Origin: Caldifarciminota bacterium UBA3073
Lineage (GTDB): Bacteria; Hydrothermota; UBA3073
Direction of reading: 5' to 3'
Assembly: GCA_002366725.1 (NCBI GenBank)
Contig: DFBT01000039.1
Coordinates: 1 to 8,144, forward strand
Length of the DNA: 8,144 bases
Positions 1 to 5,922 of the stretch are shown here, in pieces. The position numbers and the translations under genes are program-made. The first letter of the stretch is position 1, and every line of letters begins with the position of its first letter. Under the pieces are notes generated by a model that was not told the origin of the DNA, made no database searches, and saw only the letters and a program-made list of their open reading frames with translations.

Positions 1-734
1 GAATAGATGAATTTTTTGCCGTTCCGTTCAACCACGAGCGAGACAACCCACCCCACCCTGTCGTACTCTATTCCGTGGAAGAGCGGTTCGGTGAACCTTA
101 TCTTGGTGCTTCCAAAATTATATTCTCTACCATCGATAAATTCAACGGTACAATCGGGTGTACTGAATTCCTTTACCCAGCTCTCTGTCTGCCAGACAGT
201 CAACAATTTTTTAAACCACATCTCTCCCTTTTTTAATAATTCCCTTTTACGTTGGGTATAATCGCCATAATCCCTGCTCAATGCAAACGGAAGTTCTTCT
301 TCGATCGGTTTATAATACACCTCTCCCGGCTTTATGTATATCCCTTCTCCCCCCAATTCTTCAAAGAATTTTCGCGCACGCCTCCACTGTGAGTGGTTTA
401 TATATCTATTTGGGTCCTTTGCCCAGATTGTTTTGTTCATATAGAAGTTCGCAACTCCTTCGGGGATATTGCTCGGCAGGGTGTGATGGTCGTAATGGTA
501 GTGAGATATGAAGATAAAGTCACAGGACTCACTTGCTACTCCAATGCGTTTTAACGCCTCGAGACGAAGCCTTTCTTTTTCCTCTGGGGGAAGGGGATAA
601 CTTCTCTGCATGCCTGCAGCACCCGGGTCAACGAGAATTCTAATATCGGGGGTTTCAATAAGAACTGAGCTGCACTTTGCTCCCATGGAGTCAAAAAATA
701 TGGGTTTGATTTTTATTTCATTCAGAATTATCAT
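1..734 (-). CDS. UPF0282-like metallo-beta-lactamase-fold hydrolase, 3'-truncated by window edge
   Basis: The frame from the ATG at 734 stays open to position 1: 244 whole codons with no stop, so the C-terminus lies outside the window. The protein carries the metallo-beta-lactamase metal motif HxHxDH as HYHYDHH (H78, H80, D82, H83), preceded by a hydrophobic strand ending in S77, and a later PLFHG (H220) that fits the third metal histidine. The N-terminal DSMGAKCSSVLIET and ILVDPG, and the segment KDPNRYINHSQW (106-117), match my memory of the UPF0282 family, common in archaea and some deep-branching bacteria and about 300 residues long; roughly 60 C-terminal residues would be missing. The substrate is unknown for the family; a metal-dependent hydrolase is the likely class. 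It begins 27 bp after the MFS stop, on the same strand, so it is probably co-transcribed. An in-frame TAG at 753-755 rules out a longer start. No clear Shine-Dalgarno precedes the ATG. The fold is certain; the UPF0282 assignment is likely. Confidence 0.85.
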   Translation of the reverse strand, partial: MIILNEIKIKPIFFDSMGAKCSSVLIETPDIRILVDPGAAGMQRSYPLPPEEKERLRLEALKRIGVASESCDFIFISHYHYDHHTLPSNIPEGVANFYMNKTIWAKDPNRYINHSQWRRARKFFEELGGEGIYIKPGEVYYKPIEEELPFALSRDYGDYTQRKRELLKKGEMWFKKLLTVWQTESWVKEFSTPDCTVEFIDGREYNFGSTKIRFTEPLFHGIEYDRVGWVVSLVVERNGKKFIY

Positions 735-761
735 AAAGAATGCAGCAGCAAGCTATTGCAA

Positions 762-1931
762 TCACTTGTTCCTTGAGGATGCAAACAACACAAGCGCAGT
801 CAAACTCAGGACTATCGCATATATAAATGTACCTTCTGGTGATATTTTATCCCATATGAGACCCGCAATAAATCCACCCGGCAGTGCGGCGAGACCGACT
901 GCCGTATGGAAAGTTCCCAGCGCTGTTGCTTTAAGATGCGGCGGCGCAAGGTCAGCTACATAAGCCCTCTGAACGCCGTCTATACCCGCATAAAATATTC
1001 CGTAAACAATAAAAAATAATAGCAGAGTGGGCATAGTGGTACTAAATATGAGTCCGAATGATGTAAGTGCGAACAGCCCGTATCCGAGCATGAGCACCGG
1101 CTTTCTTCCTATCCTGTCGGACAGAATGCCAGCCGGTATACTGAATATCGTGTAAACACAATAGAATAACACATACAGGAGAATTGCAGATTGGTCGGAA
1201 AGCCCGATATTCTTCGCCCTGAGAAGTAGAAAGACATATCCGAAGTGTCCCAGGGTAAATACGGTTGCAATCATTATAAAGAATTTCAGCTTACCGGGAA
1301 GTGCGGTCAGGCTGACCCTCAGGTTGAGCTTTTTCCCCGCTAATTCCCCTGGCTCACGCCTTTCCTTTACCGGGGCAATGAAGGACAGGGCGATTATACC
1401 CGGAAAAAGTGCGAACAAAAATGTGTTGCGGTAACCGAGGTGCGGAAGAAGCAGAAAGGCGAGAACCGCGCCAAGTATGGAACCCATTCCATCCATTGCC
1501 CTGTGGAAGCCATACGCCTTACCCATTACATTTCTATCTGTGGATTCGGCGACTATTGCATCTCTCGGGGCGGTTCGAATGCCCTTGCCTATCCGTTCAA
1601 TAACCCTCACAATCAGAACGATTGGCCATATGCTGGCGAACGCAAACAACGGTTTCGTCACTGCTGACATACTGTAGCCAAAGACAACAAAGGGTTTTCT
1701 CCTCTGCAACTTATCTGACCAGTATCCCGAAAAGACCTTTAATAATGATGCGGTGGTCCCCGCCGCACCTTCCACGAGACCGACAGCCCATGCCCCCGCC
1801 CCCAGAACGGTAACCATGAACAGGGGGACGAGGGGAAATACCATCTGACTCGATATATCCGTAAAAAGGCTTACCAGACCGAGTACGATGACATTTCTAC
1901 CTATCCCCGAAAAGAAAGATTTCTTATTCAT
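762..1931 (-). CDS. MFS transporter, MJ1317-like
   Basis: A 389-residue inner-membrane transporter of the major facilitator superfamily, with about 12 hydrophobic segments in two halves. The cytoplasmic motif-A loop is visible twice: GYWSDKLQRRK (69-79) in the N-half and GILSDRIGRKP (268-278) in the C-half, as expected from the internal duplication. The segment RIGKGIRTAPRDA (113-125) is typical of a subgroup I know from the archaeal protein MJ1317, which has no assigned substrate; drug or metabolite efflux is possible but unproven. An open frame extends upstream to a TTG at 2054, but I chose the ATG at 1931 because AAAGGAGG sits 4 nt before it, and the extra 41 residues would fill the whole uvrA gap and spoil the normal MFS N-terminus. 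It lies between uvrA (124 bp upstream) and the metallo-hydrolase (27 bp downstream), all on one strand. Transport direction and substrate cannot be read from the sequence. Confidence 0.9.
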   Translation of the reverse strand: MNKKSFFSGIGRNVIVLGLVSLFTDISSQMVFPLVPLFMVTVLGAGAWAVGLVEGAAGTTASLLKVFSGYWSDKLQRRKPFVVFGYSMSAVTKPLFAFASIWPIVLIVRVIERIGKGIRTAPRDAIVAESTDRNVMGKAYGFHRAMDGMGSILGAVLAFLLLPHLGYRNTFLFALFPGIIALSFIAPVKERREPGELAGKKLNLRVSLTALPGKLKFFIMIATVFTLGHFGYVFLLLRAKNIGLSDQSAILLYVLFYCVYTIFSIPAGILSDRIGRKPVLMLGYGLFALTSFGLIFSTTMPTLLLFFIVYGIFYAGIDGVQRAYVADLAPPHLKATALGTFHTAVGLAALPGGFIAGLIWDKISPEGTFIYAIVLSLTALVLFASSRNK

Positions 1932-1935
1932 AACG

Positions 1936-1943
1936 CCTCCTTT
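1936..1943 (-). promoter_or_regulatory. Ribosome-binding site of MFS gene (decides start)
   Basis: On the minus strand this reads AAAGGAGG, followed by 4 nt (cgtt) and the ATG at 1931. It fixes translation start at 1931 rather than at the TTG 123 bases upstream. Confidence 0.85.
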
Positions 1944-2019
1944 AACCGCACCTGCCTGTCCATTCCATTCGGATGCTGTGCAACGGATCCGTAGGGACCG
2001 GTAGGCAATGAGAACACAG

Positions 2020-2048
2020 AGTATACAAAGAGAAAATATAATTGAAAA
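2020..2048 (-). promoter_or_regulatory. Possible weak sigma70 promoter for MFS gene
   Basis: On the minus strand TTTTCA (2043-2048) and TATACT (2020-2025) are separated by 17 bp, 4/6 and 5/6 matches to the -35 and -10 consensus. It lies just after the uvrA stop, about 90 bp before the MFS ATG. It could give uvrA-independent expression of the two downstream genes. The region is A/T-rich, so chance occurrence is possible. Confidence 0.3.
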
Positions 2049-2055
2049 TCCCAAC

Positions 2056-4845
2056 CTATTTTGTTGAATTTGATAGTATTTGCTTTAGATATTTTCCTGT
2101 ATATGACTTTTTCTTTTTCGCTATCTTCTCCGGTGGTCCCTCCGCAACCACATAGCCTCCCTCATCCGCGGCCTCCGGTCCAAGGTCAATGATCCAGTCT
2201 GCACACTTTATAACCTCCATATTGTGCTCGATCACAATGACCGTGTTTCCCCTCTCTACGAGCCGGTTTAAGACATCGAGGAGAAGTCTCACATCCTCAA
2301 AGTGGAGCCCCGTCGTGGGCTCGTCCAGAAGGTACAGGGTATTTCCCGTTGCGATCTTTGATAGCTCCTTTGCAAGCTTTACTCTCTGTGCCTCCCCACC
2401 GGACAGTGTTGTGGCGGATTGCCCAAGCTGAATATATCCGAGACCCACATCATTAAGGAATCCCAGTTTCCTTTTTATCCGTGGAATTACTTCAAAGAAT
2501 TCCATTGCCTCGCTCACTGTCATAGAGAGAACATCTGCTATGTTCTTTCCCCTGTAGCTCACCTCCAGGGTCTCGCGGTTGTATCTCCTCCCCTTGCACA
2601 CCTCACAGGGTATATATATATCGGGGAGAAAGTGCATTTCAACCTTTATAAGTCCGCCTCCATCGCACGCCTCGCATCTTCCCCCTCTCACATTAAATGA
2701 GAACCTGCCGGGTTTATATCCCCTCATCTTCGATTCTGGAAGGGCTGCAAATAGTTCCCTTATATATGTAAATAGACCGGTATATGTTGAGGGATTTGAG
2801 CGGGGGGTCCTTCCTATCGGTGATTGGTCTATATTCACAACTTTGTCTATGAGTTGGATGTTCTCTATTGCCCTGTGTTCACCCGTGGCAAGATTTGAGC
2901 GATAAAAGCGCCTTGCGAGGGCACGATACAGTGTCTCGTCTATAAGGGAAGACTTTCCACTGCCCGACACACCCGTAACCACCACGAAGAGTCCGAGGGG
3001 GATTCTCACATCTATATTTTTCAGGTTGTTATGCCTCGCGCCCCTTACGATTAGCCACTTATCAGAAGGGTTTTTTCTCTTTTTGGGGATCTCTATCTTT
3101 CTTCTTCCCGAGAGGTATGCACCCGTTATCGATTTTTCATCCCCTTTTATATCCTCCGGTGTTCCAGTTGCGACTACCCATCCGCCGTGTTCACCGGCGC
3201 CCGGTCCGAGGTCGATGACATAATCAGATTGGAGGATGGTTTCTCTATCGTGTTCCACAAGCACAACGGTATTTCCCATATCGCGGAGTCTTTTCAGGGT
3301 GGAAAGGAGTCTTATATTATCTCTCTGATGCAATCCGATTGATGGCTCATCGAGTATATACACGACGCCAACGAGCCCCGAACCAACCTGTGTTGCAAGC
3401 CTTACCCTTTCGTCCTCTCCACCCGAGAGGGTATCTGCATTCCTTGACAGTGTGAGGTAGGAGAGCCCAACATCTAAGAGAAAGGTCAGTCTTCTCTCGA
3501 TCTCCCTCACAATGAGTCGTGCAATGCTCTTCTCCCTATCTGTCAGTTTCAGATACTTAAAAAATTTACTCTCTTCTTCTATGGTCAGGTTTGTCAGTTC
3601 ATATATATTCAATCCCCTTATCTTCACGAACAAGCTCTCCTTTTTAAGTCTTGCTCCCCCGCACTCCTTGCAGGGTGTTACAACCATATATTTCTCGATC
3701 TCCCTCCTTATAAAGTCGGATTCGGTATTCATATAAAGTCTCAGAAGACGGGGAAGTACACCCTCAAAATTGGGTGTTCCATCGAGTATTATGCCCTTTG
3801 CCTCTTCGGACAGTTCCTCCCAGGGGGTGTTAAGTGGAAGGTTGTATCTCCTTGATAGTGACTCAAGCCGCCACAGAAGACCCCTTTTGGGTTTACCCCA
3901 GGGTACAACTGCACCCCCGAGTATGGAGAGTGACCTATCTCCCACAACGAGTTCGGGGTCGATACCGAGCTCCGTGCCGAGCCCGTGACAGGCGGGACAG
4001 GCGCCGTAGGGAGAGTTGAATGAGAATACCCTCGGCGTTATTTCCTCGTATGATATTCCGCAAATTGGGCAGGATAGTTTCGTTGAGAATATGTAATCCT
4101 TTCTCTTCGAGATATCCTCTATTATGACAATCCCATCACCCTCTGATAGTGCAGTCTCTACAGAGTCTGCAAGCCTCGAACGGATACCCTCTTTTCCATG
4201 GGATTCTTTGAACATAACCAGACGGTCGACAACGATCTCGATAGTGTGCTGTCTGTATCTCTCGAGTTCCGGCGCATCTGAGATATCGTATATCTCTCCA
4301 TCGACCCTCACCCTCACATATCCTTTTTTTGACAGTCTTGAGAATAGCTCTTTGTATTCTCCCTTCCTCCCGCGGACAACGGGTGATAGTATCTGAAACC
4401 TCGTCTCGTCAGGAATCTGGAGTATCCTGTCGACGATCTGGTCTACTGTCTGTGCGGTGATCTCCCTCCCGCATTTATAGCAGTAGGGTATGCCAATTCT
4501 CGCATAAAGAAGCCTCAGGTAGTCATATATTTCTGTTATGGTCCCCACTGTCGAACGCGGGTTTCTCGATGCGGTACGTTGTGAAATGGATATTGCGGGA
4601 GAGAGTCCCTCTATATAGTCAACATCGGGTTTCTGCATTATACCGAGGAATTGGCGTGCATATGCGGAGAGAGATTCCACATATCTTCTCTGTCCCTCTG
4701 CATACAATGTATCGAATGCGAGGGATGATTTACCCGAACCCGATATACCCGTTATCACCACCAATTTATTCTTTGGCATCTCCACATCTATATTTTTCAG
4801 ATTGTGGACCCTTGCACCCTTGATCAGTATTTTATCCGGAATCAT
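2056..4845 (-). CDS. uvrA: Excinuclease ABC subunit A
   Basis: UvrA is the damage-sensing ATPase of nucleotide excision repair; as a dimer it finds lesions and loads UvrB. The 929 residues fit the family (E. coli about 940). Two ABC ATPase modules are seen: Walker A GISGSGKSS (33-41) with signature LSGGEDER (473-480) and Walker B/DEPSIGLH (495-506); Walker A GVSGSGKSS (625-633) with LSGGEAQR (814-821) and DEPTTGLH (841-848). Zinc-binding cysteines are complete: C259/C262/C283/C286 and C724/C727/C747/C750, with further CxxC pairs at 122/125 and 392/395. The UvrB-binding and insertion regions lie roughly at 130-250 and 287-395. The start is set by the conserved ILIKGARVHNLKNID just after the ATG. 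No Shine-Dalgarno precedes it. The first-domain signature has Asp-Glu where Ala-Gln is usual; everything else looks intact. A perfect promoter lies about 75 nt upstream of the ATG. No E. coli- or Gram-positive-type LexA box was found nearby. Confidence 0.98.
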   Translation of the reverse strand: MIPDKILIKGARVHNLKNIDVEMPKNKLVVITGISGSGKSSLAFDTLYAEGQRRYVESLSAYARQFLGIMQKPDVDYIEGLSPAISISQRTASRNPRSTVGTITEIYDYLRLLYARIGIPYCYKCGREITAQTVDQIVDRILQIPDETRFQILSPVVRGRKGEYKELFSRLSKKGYVRVRVDGEIYDISDAPELERYRQHTIEIVVDRLVMFKESHGKEGIRSRLADSVETALSEGDGIVIIEDISKRKDYIFSTKLSCPICGISYEEITPRVFSFNSPYGACPACHGLGTELGIDPELVVGDRSLSILGGAVVPWGKPKRGLLWRLESLSRRYNLPLNTPWEELSEEAKGIILDGTPNFEGVLPRLLRLYMNTESDFIRREIEKYMVVTPCKECGGARLKKESLFVKIRGLNIYELTNLTIEEESKFFKYLKLTDREKSIARLIVREIERRLTFLLDVGLSYLTLSRNADTLSGGEDERVRLATQVGSGLVGVVYILDEPSIGLHQRDNIRLLSTLKRLRDMGNTVVLVEHDRETILQSDYVIDLGPGAGEHGGWVVATGTPEDIKGDEKSITGAYLSGRRKIEIPKKRKNPSDKWLIVRGARHNNLKNIDVRIPLGLFVVVTGVSGSGKSSLIDETLYRALARRFYRSNLATGEHRAIENIQLIDKVVNIDQSPIGRTPRSNPSTYTGLFTYIRELFAALPESKMRGYKPGRFSFNVRGGRCEACDGGGLIKVEMHFLPDIYIPCEVCKGRRYNRETLEVSYRGKNIADVLSMTVSEAMEFFEVIPRIKRKLGFLNDVGLGYIQLGQSATTLSGGEAQRVKLAKELSKIATGNTLYLLDEPTTGLHFEDVRLLLDVLNRLVERGNTVIVIEHNMEVIKCADWIIDLGPEAADEGGYVVAEGPPEKIAKKKKSYTGKYLKQILSNSTK

Positions 4846-4853
4846 AAGTCAGT

Positions 4854-4896
4854 AAGCAAGAAACAAGGAAAAAGGAACAAGGATAAAGGGAAAAAG
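4854..4896 (-). repeat. Pyrimidine-rich (sense) repeat tract in uvrA leader
   Basis: On the plus strand this is almost all purine, with AACAAGGA occurring twice at a 14-base period (4862-4869 and 4876-4883) and related AAGCAAGA and AAAGGG steps. In the uvrA transcript it therefore reads as repeated UCCUU-type pyrimidine blocks ending only a few nt before the start codon. It replaces the region where a Shine-Dalgarno would be expected. It resembles low-complexity intergenic tracts rather than a structured RNA; its role is unknown. Confidence 0.5.
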
Positions 4897-4926
4897 ATAA
4901 TCGGTGATTTTCAGTGTTTAATCTTA

Positions 4927-4955
4927 ATTATATCATCAAATCCCATAAATGTCAA
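4927..4955 (-). promoter_or_regulatory. Consensus sigma70 promoter for uvrA
   Basis: On the minus strand TTGACA (complement of 4950-4955) and TATAAT (complement of 4927-4932) are separated by exactly 17 bp: a 12/12 match to the housekeeping consensus. The predicted start is near 4920, giving a leader of about 75 nt to the uvrA ATG. It probably drives uvrA, the MFS gene and the metallo-hydrolase. Confidence 0.85.
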
Positions 4956-4991
4956 GATTTTTTTGTCGTGTAACATCCGTTAATTTTTTTC

Positions 4992-5020
4992 TTGACAAAG
5001 GGCAAAATTTGTGATATAAT
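4992..5020 (+). promoter_or_regulatory. Consensus sigma70 promoter for lipoprotein/LysM operon
   Basis: TTGACA at 4992-4997 and TATAAT at 5015-5020 with a 17-bp spacer, again 12/12. The predicted start is near 5027, leaving a leader of about 130 nt that holds the palindromic repeat. Its -35 lies 36 bp from the -35 of the opposing uvrA promoter. Confidence 0.85.
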
Positions 5021-5070
5021 CTCATAAGGGATTCTGTTTAATCTCATTGGGTGAAGTTATTTAGAAATAA

Positions 5071-5141
5071 AGCCACAAATTATACTGATTAGGAAGGAAA
5101 TCCGCACAATCAGTGAAATCAGTGGCTTGAAACCTGTGGCT
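5071..5141 (+). repeat. Palindromic repeat in 5' leader of lipoprotein gene
   Basis: Nested inverted repeats: AGCCAC (5071-5076) can pair with GTGGCT at 5122-5127 or at 5136-5141, and ACTGATT (5084-5090) with AATCAGT at 5108-5114 or 5117-5123. The 3' arm is thus duplicated and two mutually exclusive folds are possible; in one, pairing ends immediately before the AAAGGAGG ribosome-binding site. The wording resembles the 'gccacagattacacagatt ... aatcagtggct' type of intergenic repeat I associate with many environmental bacterial genomes. It may be a dispersed element, a leader structure, or both. Confidence 0.6.
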
Positions 5142-5157
5142 AAAAAAGGAGGTGAGC

Positions 5158-5406
5158 ATGATGAGATGGCTCTCTGTTGTGGGTATAGTGTTTTTTCTCT
5201 TCGGATGCGGACCCAAGGGGGCGTCCCGAGAGACTTTGGACCGCCTATCCGAGGCGAAGATGGCCTGCCAATCGGCGGAGACACGGGCAAAGAACCTTGA
5301 GGCACAGAGGATAAAGCTCGAGGAAGAACTTGCTCGAAAGCAGGCGACATTGGGAGACCTGCAGAAACAGTTACAGGAGTTGGAGAAACCAACTCCAAAA
5401 GAATAG
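5158..5406 (+). CDS. Small coiled-coil lipoprotein
   Basis: An 82-residue predicted lipoprotein. A short positively charged N-terminus (MMRW) and hydrophobic stretch (5-15) lead to the lipobox LFGC, with C17 as the expected lipid-modified residue; Phe at -2 is tolerated but not ideal. The mature part (about 25-76) is a continuous charged helix rich in Glu, Lys, Gln and Leu with heptad-like spacing, hence a coiled coil, ending in a short Pro-rich tail (KPTPKE). I do not recognise a named family; the build is like Lpp-type or other small envelope-anchored helical lipoproteins. AAAGGAGG at 5145-5152 stands 5 nt before the ATG at 5158 (8 nt before the second ATG at 5161, also possible); a GTG at 5152 overlaps this site and is unlikely. 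The LysM gene follows after 15 bp. A membrane-anchored partner of that LysM protein is a reasonable inference. Confidence 0.8.
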   Translation: MMRWLSVVGIVFFLFGCGPKGASRETLDRLSEAKMACQSAETRAKNLEAQRIKLEEELARKQATLGDLQKQLQELEKPTPKE

Positions 5407-5421
5407 ATATGGGAGGTAAGT

Positions 5422-5850
5422 ATGAAGAGAACTGTAACAATTGTAATAGCCATTTTGCTGATTGCCATACCTCTACTTGCCCAGGAAGAGAAATACACGG
5501 AAGAGGAAGCCATTGAATTGATAACCGCTTACGAGGCAAGAGAGGCAGAGGCAAATGCAAAGGCAAACGAGGAACAGGTAAAAATAGAATCTCTTAAGGC
5601 AAGTTTAACTGAACTGGATGGGGCGATAGCAGATATTGAGGCAGAGCTGAAATCCAAGAAGGAAGAGAAAGCATTCGATATATACATCGTGAAGTCTGGG
5701 GATTGGCTTTGCAAGCTCGCGGAGTATCCTAAAGTTTACGGAAAGGGCAATTATATCAGATGGAAGGATATCTACAAAGCCAATAAGGATATTATAAAAA
5801 ATCCCAACCTCATCTATCCCAACTGGAAATTGAAGATACCCAGACCGTGA
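5422..5850 (+). CDS. Secreted coiled-coil LysM-domain protein
   Basis: A 142-residue exported protein. It has a Sec signal peptide (MKRT followed by a hydrophobic run to A20, with likely cleavage before Q21), then an acidic, Ala/Glu/Lys-rich coiled coil (about 23-83), then a C-terminal LysM module (about 87-140) recognisable from YIVKSGDWLCKLA, the WKDIYKANKD helix and the closing NPNLIYPNWKLKIP. LysM binds the N-acetylglucosamine backbone of peptidoglycan, so the protein probably sits in the periplasm attached to the wall. No catalytic domain is present, arguing for a structural or scaffolding role. GGGAGGT at 5411-5417 gives a strong ribosome-binding site, and the 15-bp gap from the lipoprotein gene indicates one transcript. 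Both products combine export, a coiled coil and an envelope attachment point, suggesting they interact, though the sequence does not prove it. Confidence 0.85.
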   Translation: MKRTVTIVIAILLIAIPLLAQEEKYTEEEAIELITAYEAREAEANAKANEEQVKIESLKASLTELDGAIADIEAELKSKKEEKAFDIYIVKSGDWLCKLAEYPKVYGKGNYIRWKDIYKANKDIIKNPNLIYPNWKLKIPRP

Positions 5851-5852
5851 AT

Positions 5853-5918
5853 AATGGGAGGAGGGAAGGGAGATGAGAAACGGGGGATACCCCTCACTCC
5901 TCTTCCCTCCTCGCCATT
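5853..5918. terminator. Long hairpin between convergent genes, probable bidirectional terminator
   Basis: GAGGAGGGAAG (5858-5868) pairs perfectly with CTTCCCTCCTC (5902-5912); AATGG (5853-5857) and CCATT (5914-5918) extend it past one bulged base; inside, GGAG/CTCC, TGAG/CTCA and GGGG-ATA-CCCC continue the stem. It begins 2 nt after the LysM stop and ends 4 nt before the dehydrogenase stop. A short T run (5917-5920) follows on the plus side, and there is none on the minus side. The U-tract is weak, so termination is inferred mainly from position and stem length. Confidence 0.6.
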
Positions 5919-5922
5919 TTAC

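Noticed and set aside
1932..2054. N-terminal extension of the MFS protein from a TTG at 2054
   Set aside because: A strong AAAGGAGG site is placed for the ATG at 1931, and the added 41 residues do not resemble an MFS N-terminus.
2189..4823. Several plus-strand open frames of 60-108 codons inside uvrA
   Set aside because: All are antisense to a fully intact uvrA reading frame, lack ribosome-binding support and show low-complexity Ser/Pro/Leu composition typical of shadow frames.
4846..5157. LexA/SOS box in front of uvrA
   Set aside because: I looked for CTGT-N8-ACAG and GAAC-N4-GTTC forms and found neither; a lineage-specific LexA site cannot be excluded.
5057..5566. Two long minus-strand open frames opposite the lipoprotein and LysM genes
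   Set aside because: They lie antisense to genes with clear signal sequences, a lipobox, a LysM domain and ribosome-binding sites; their translations are Ser/Pro-rich with no recognisable domain.
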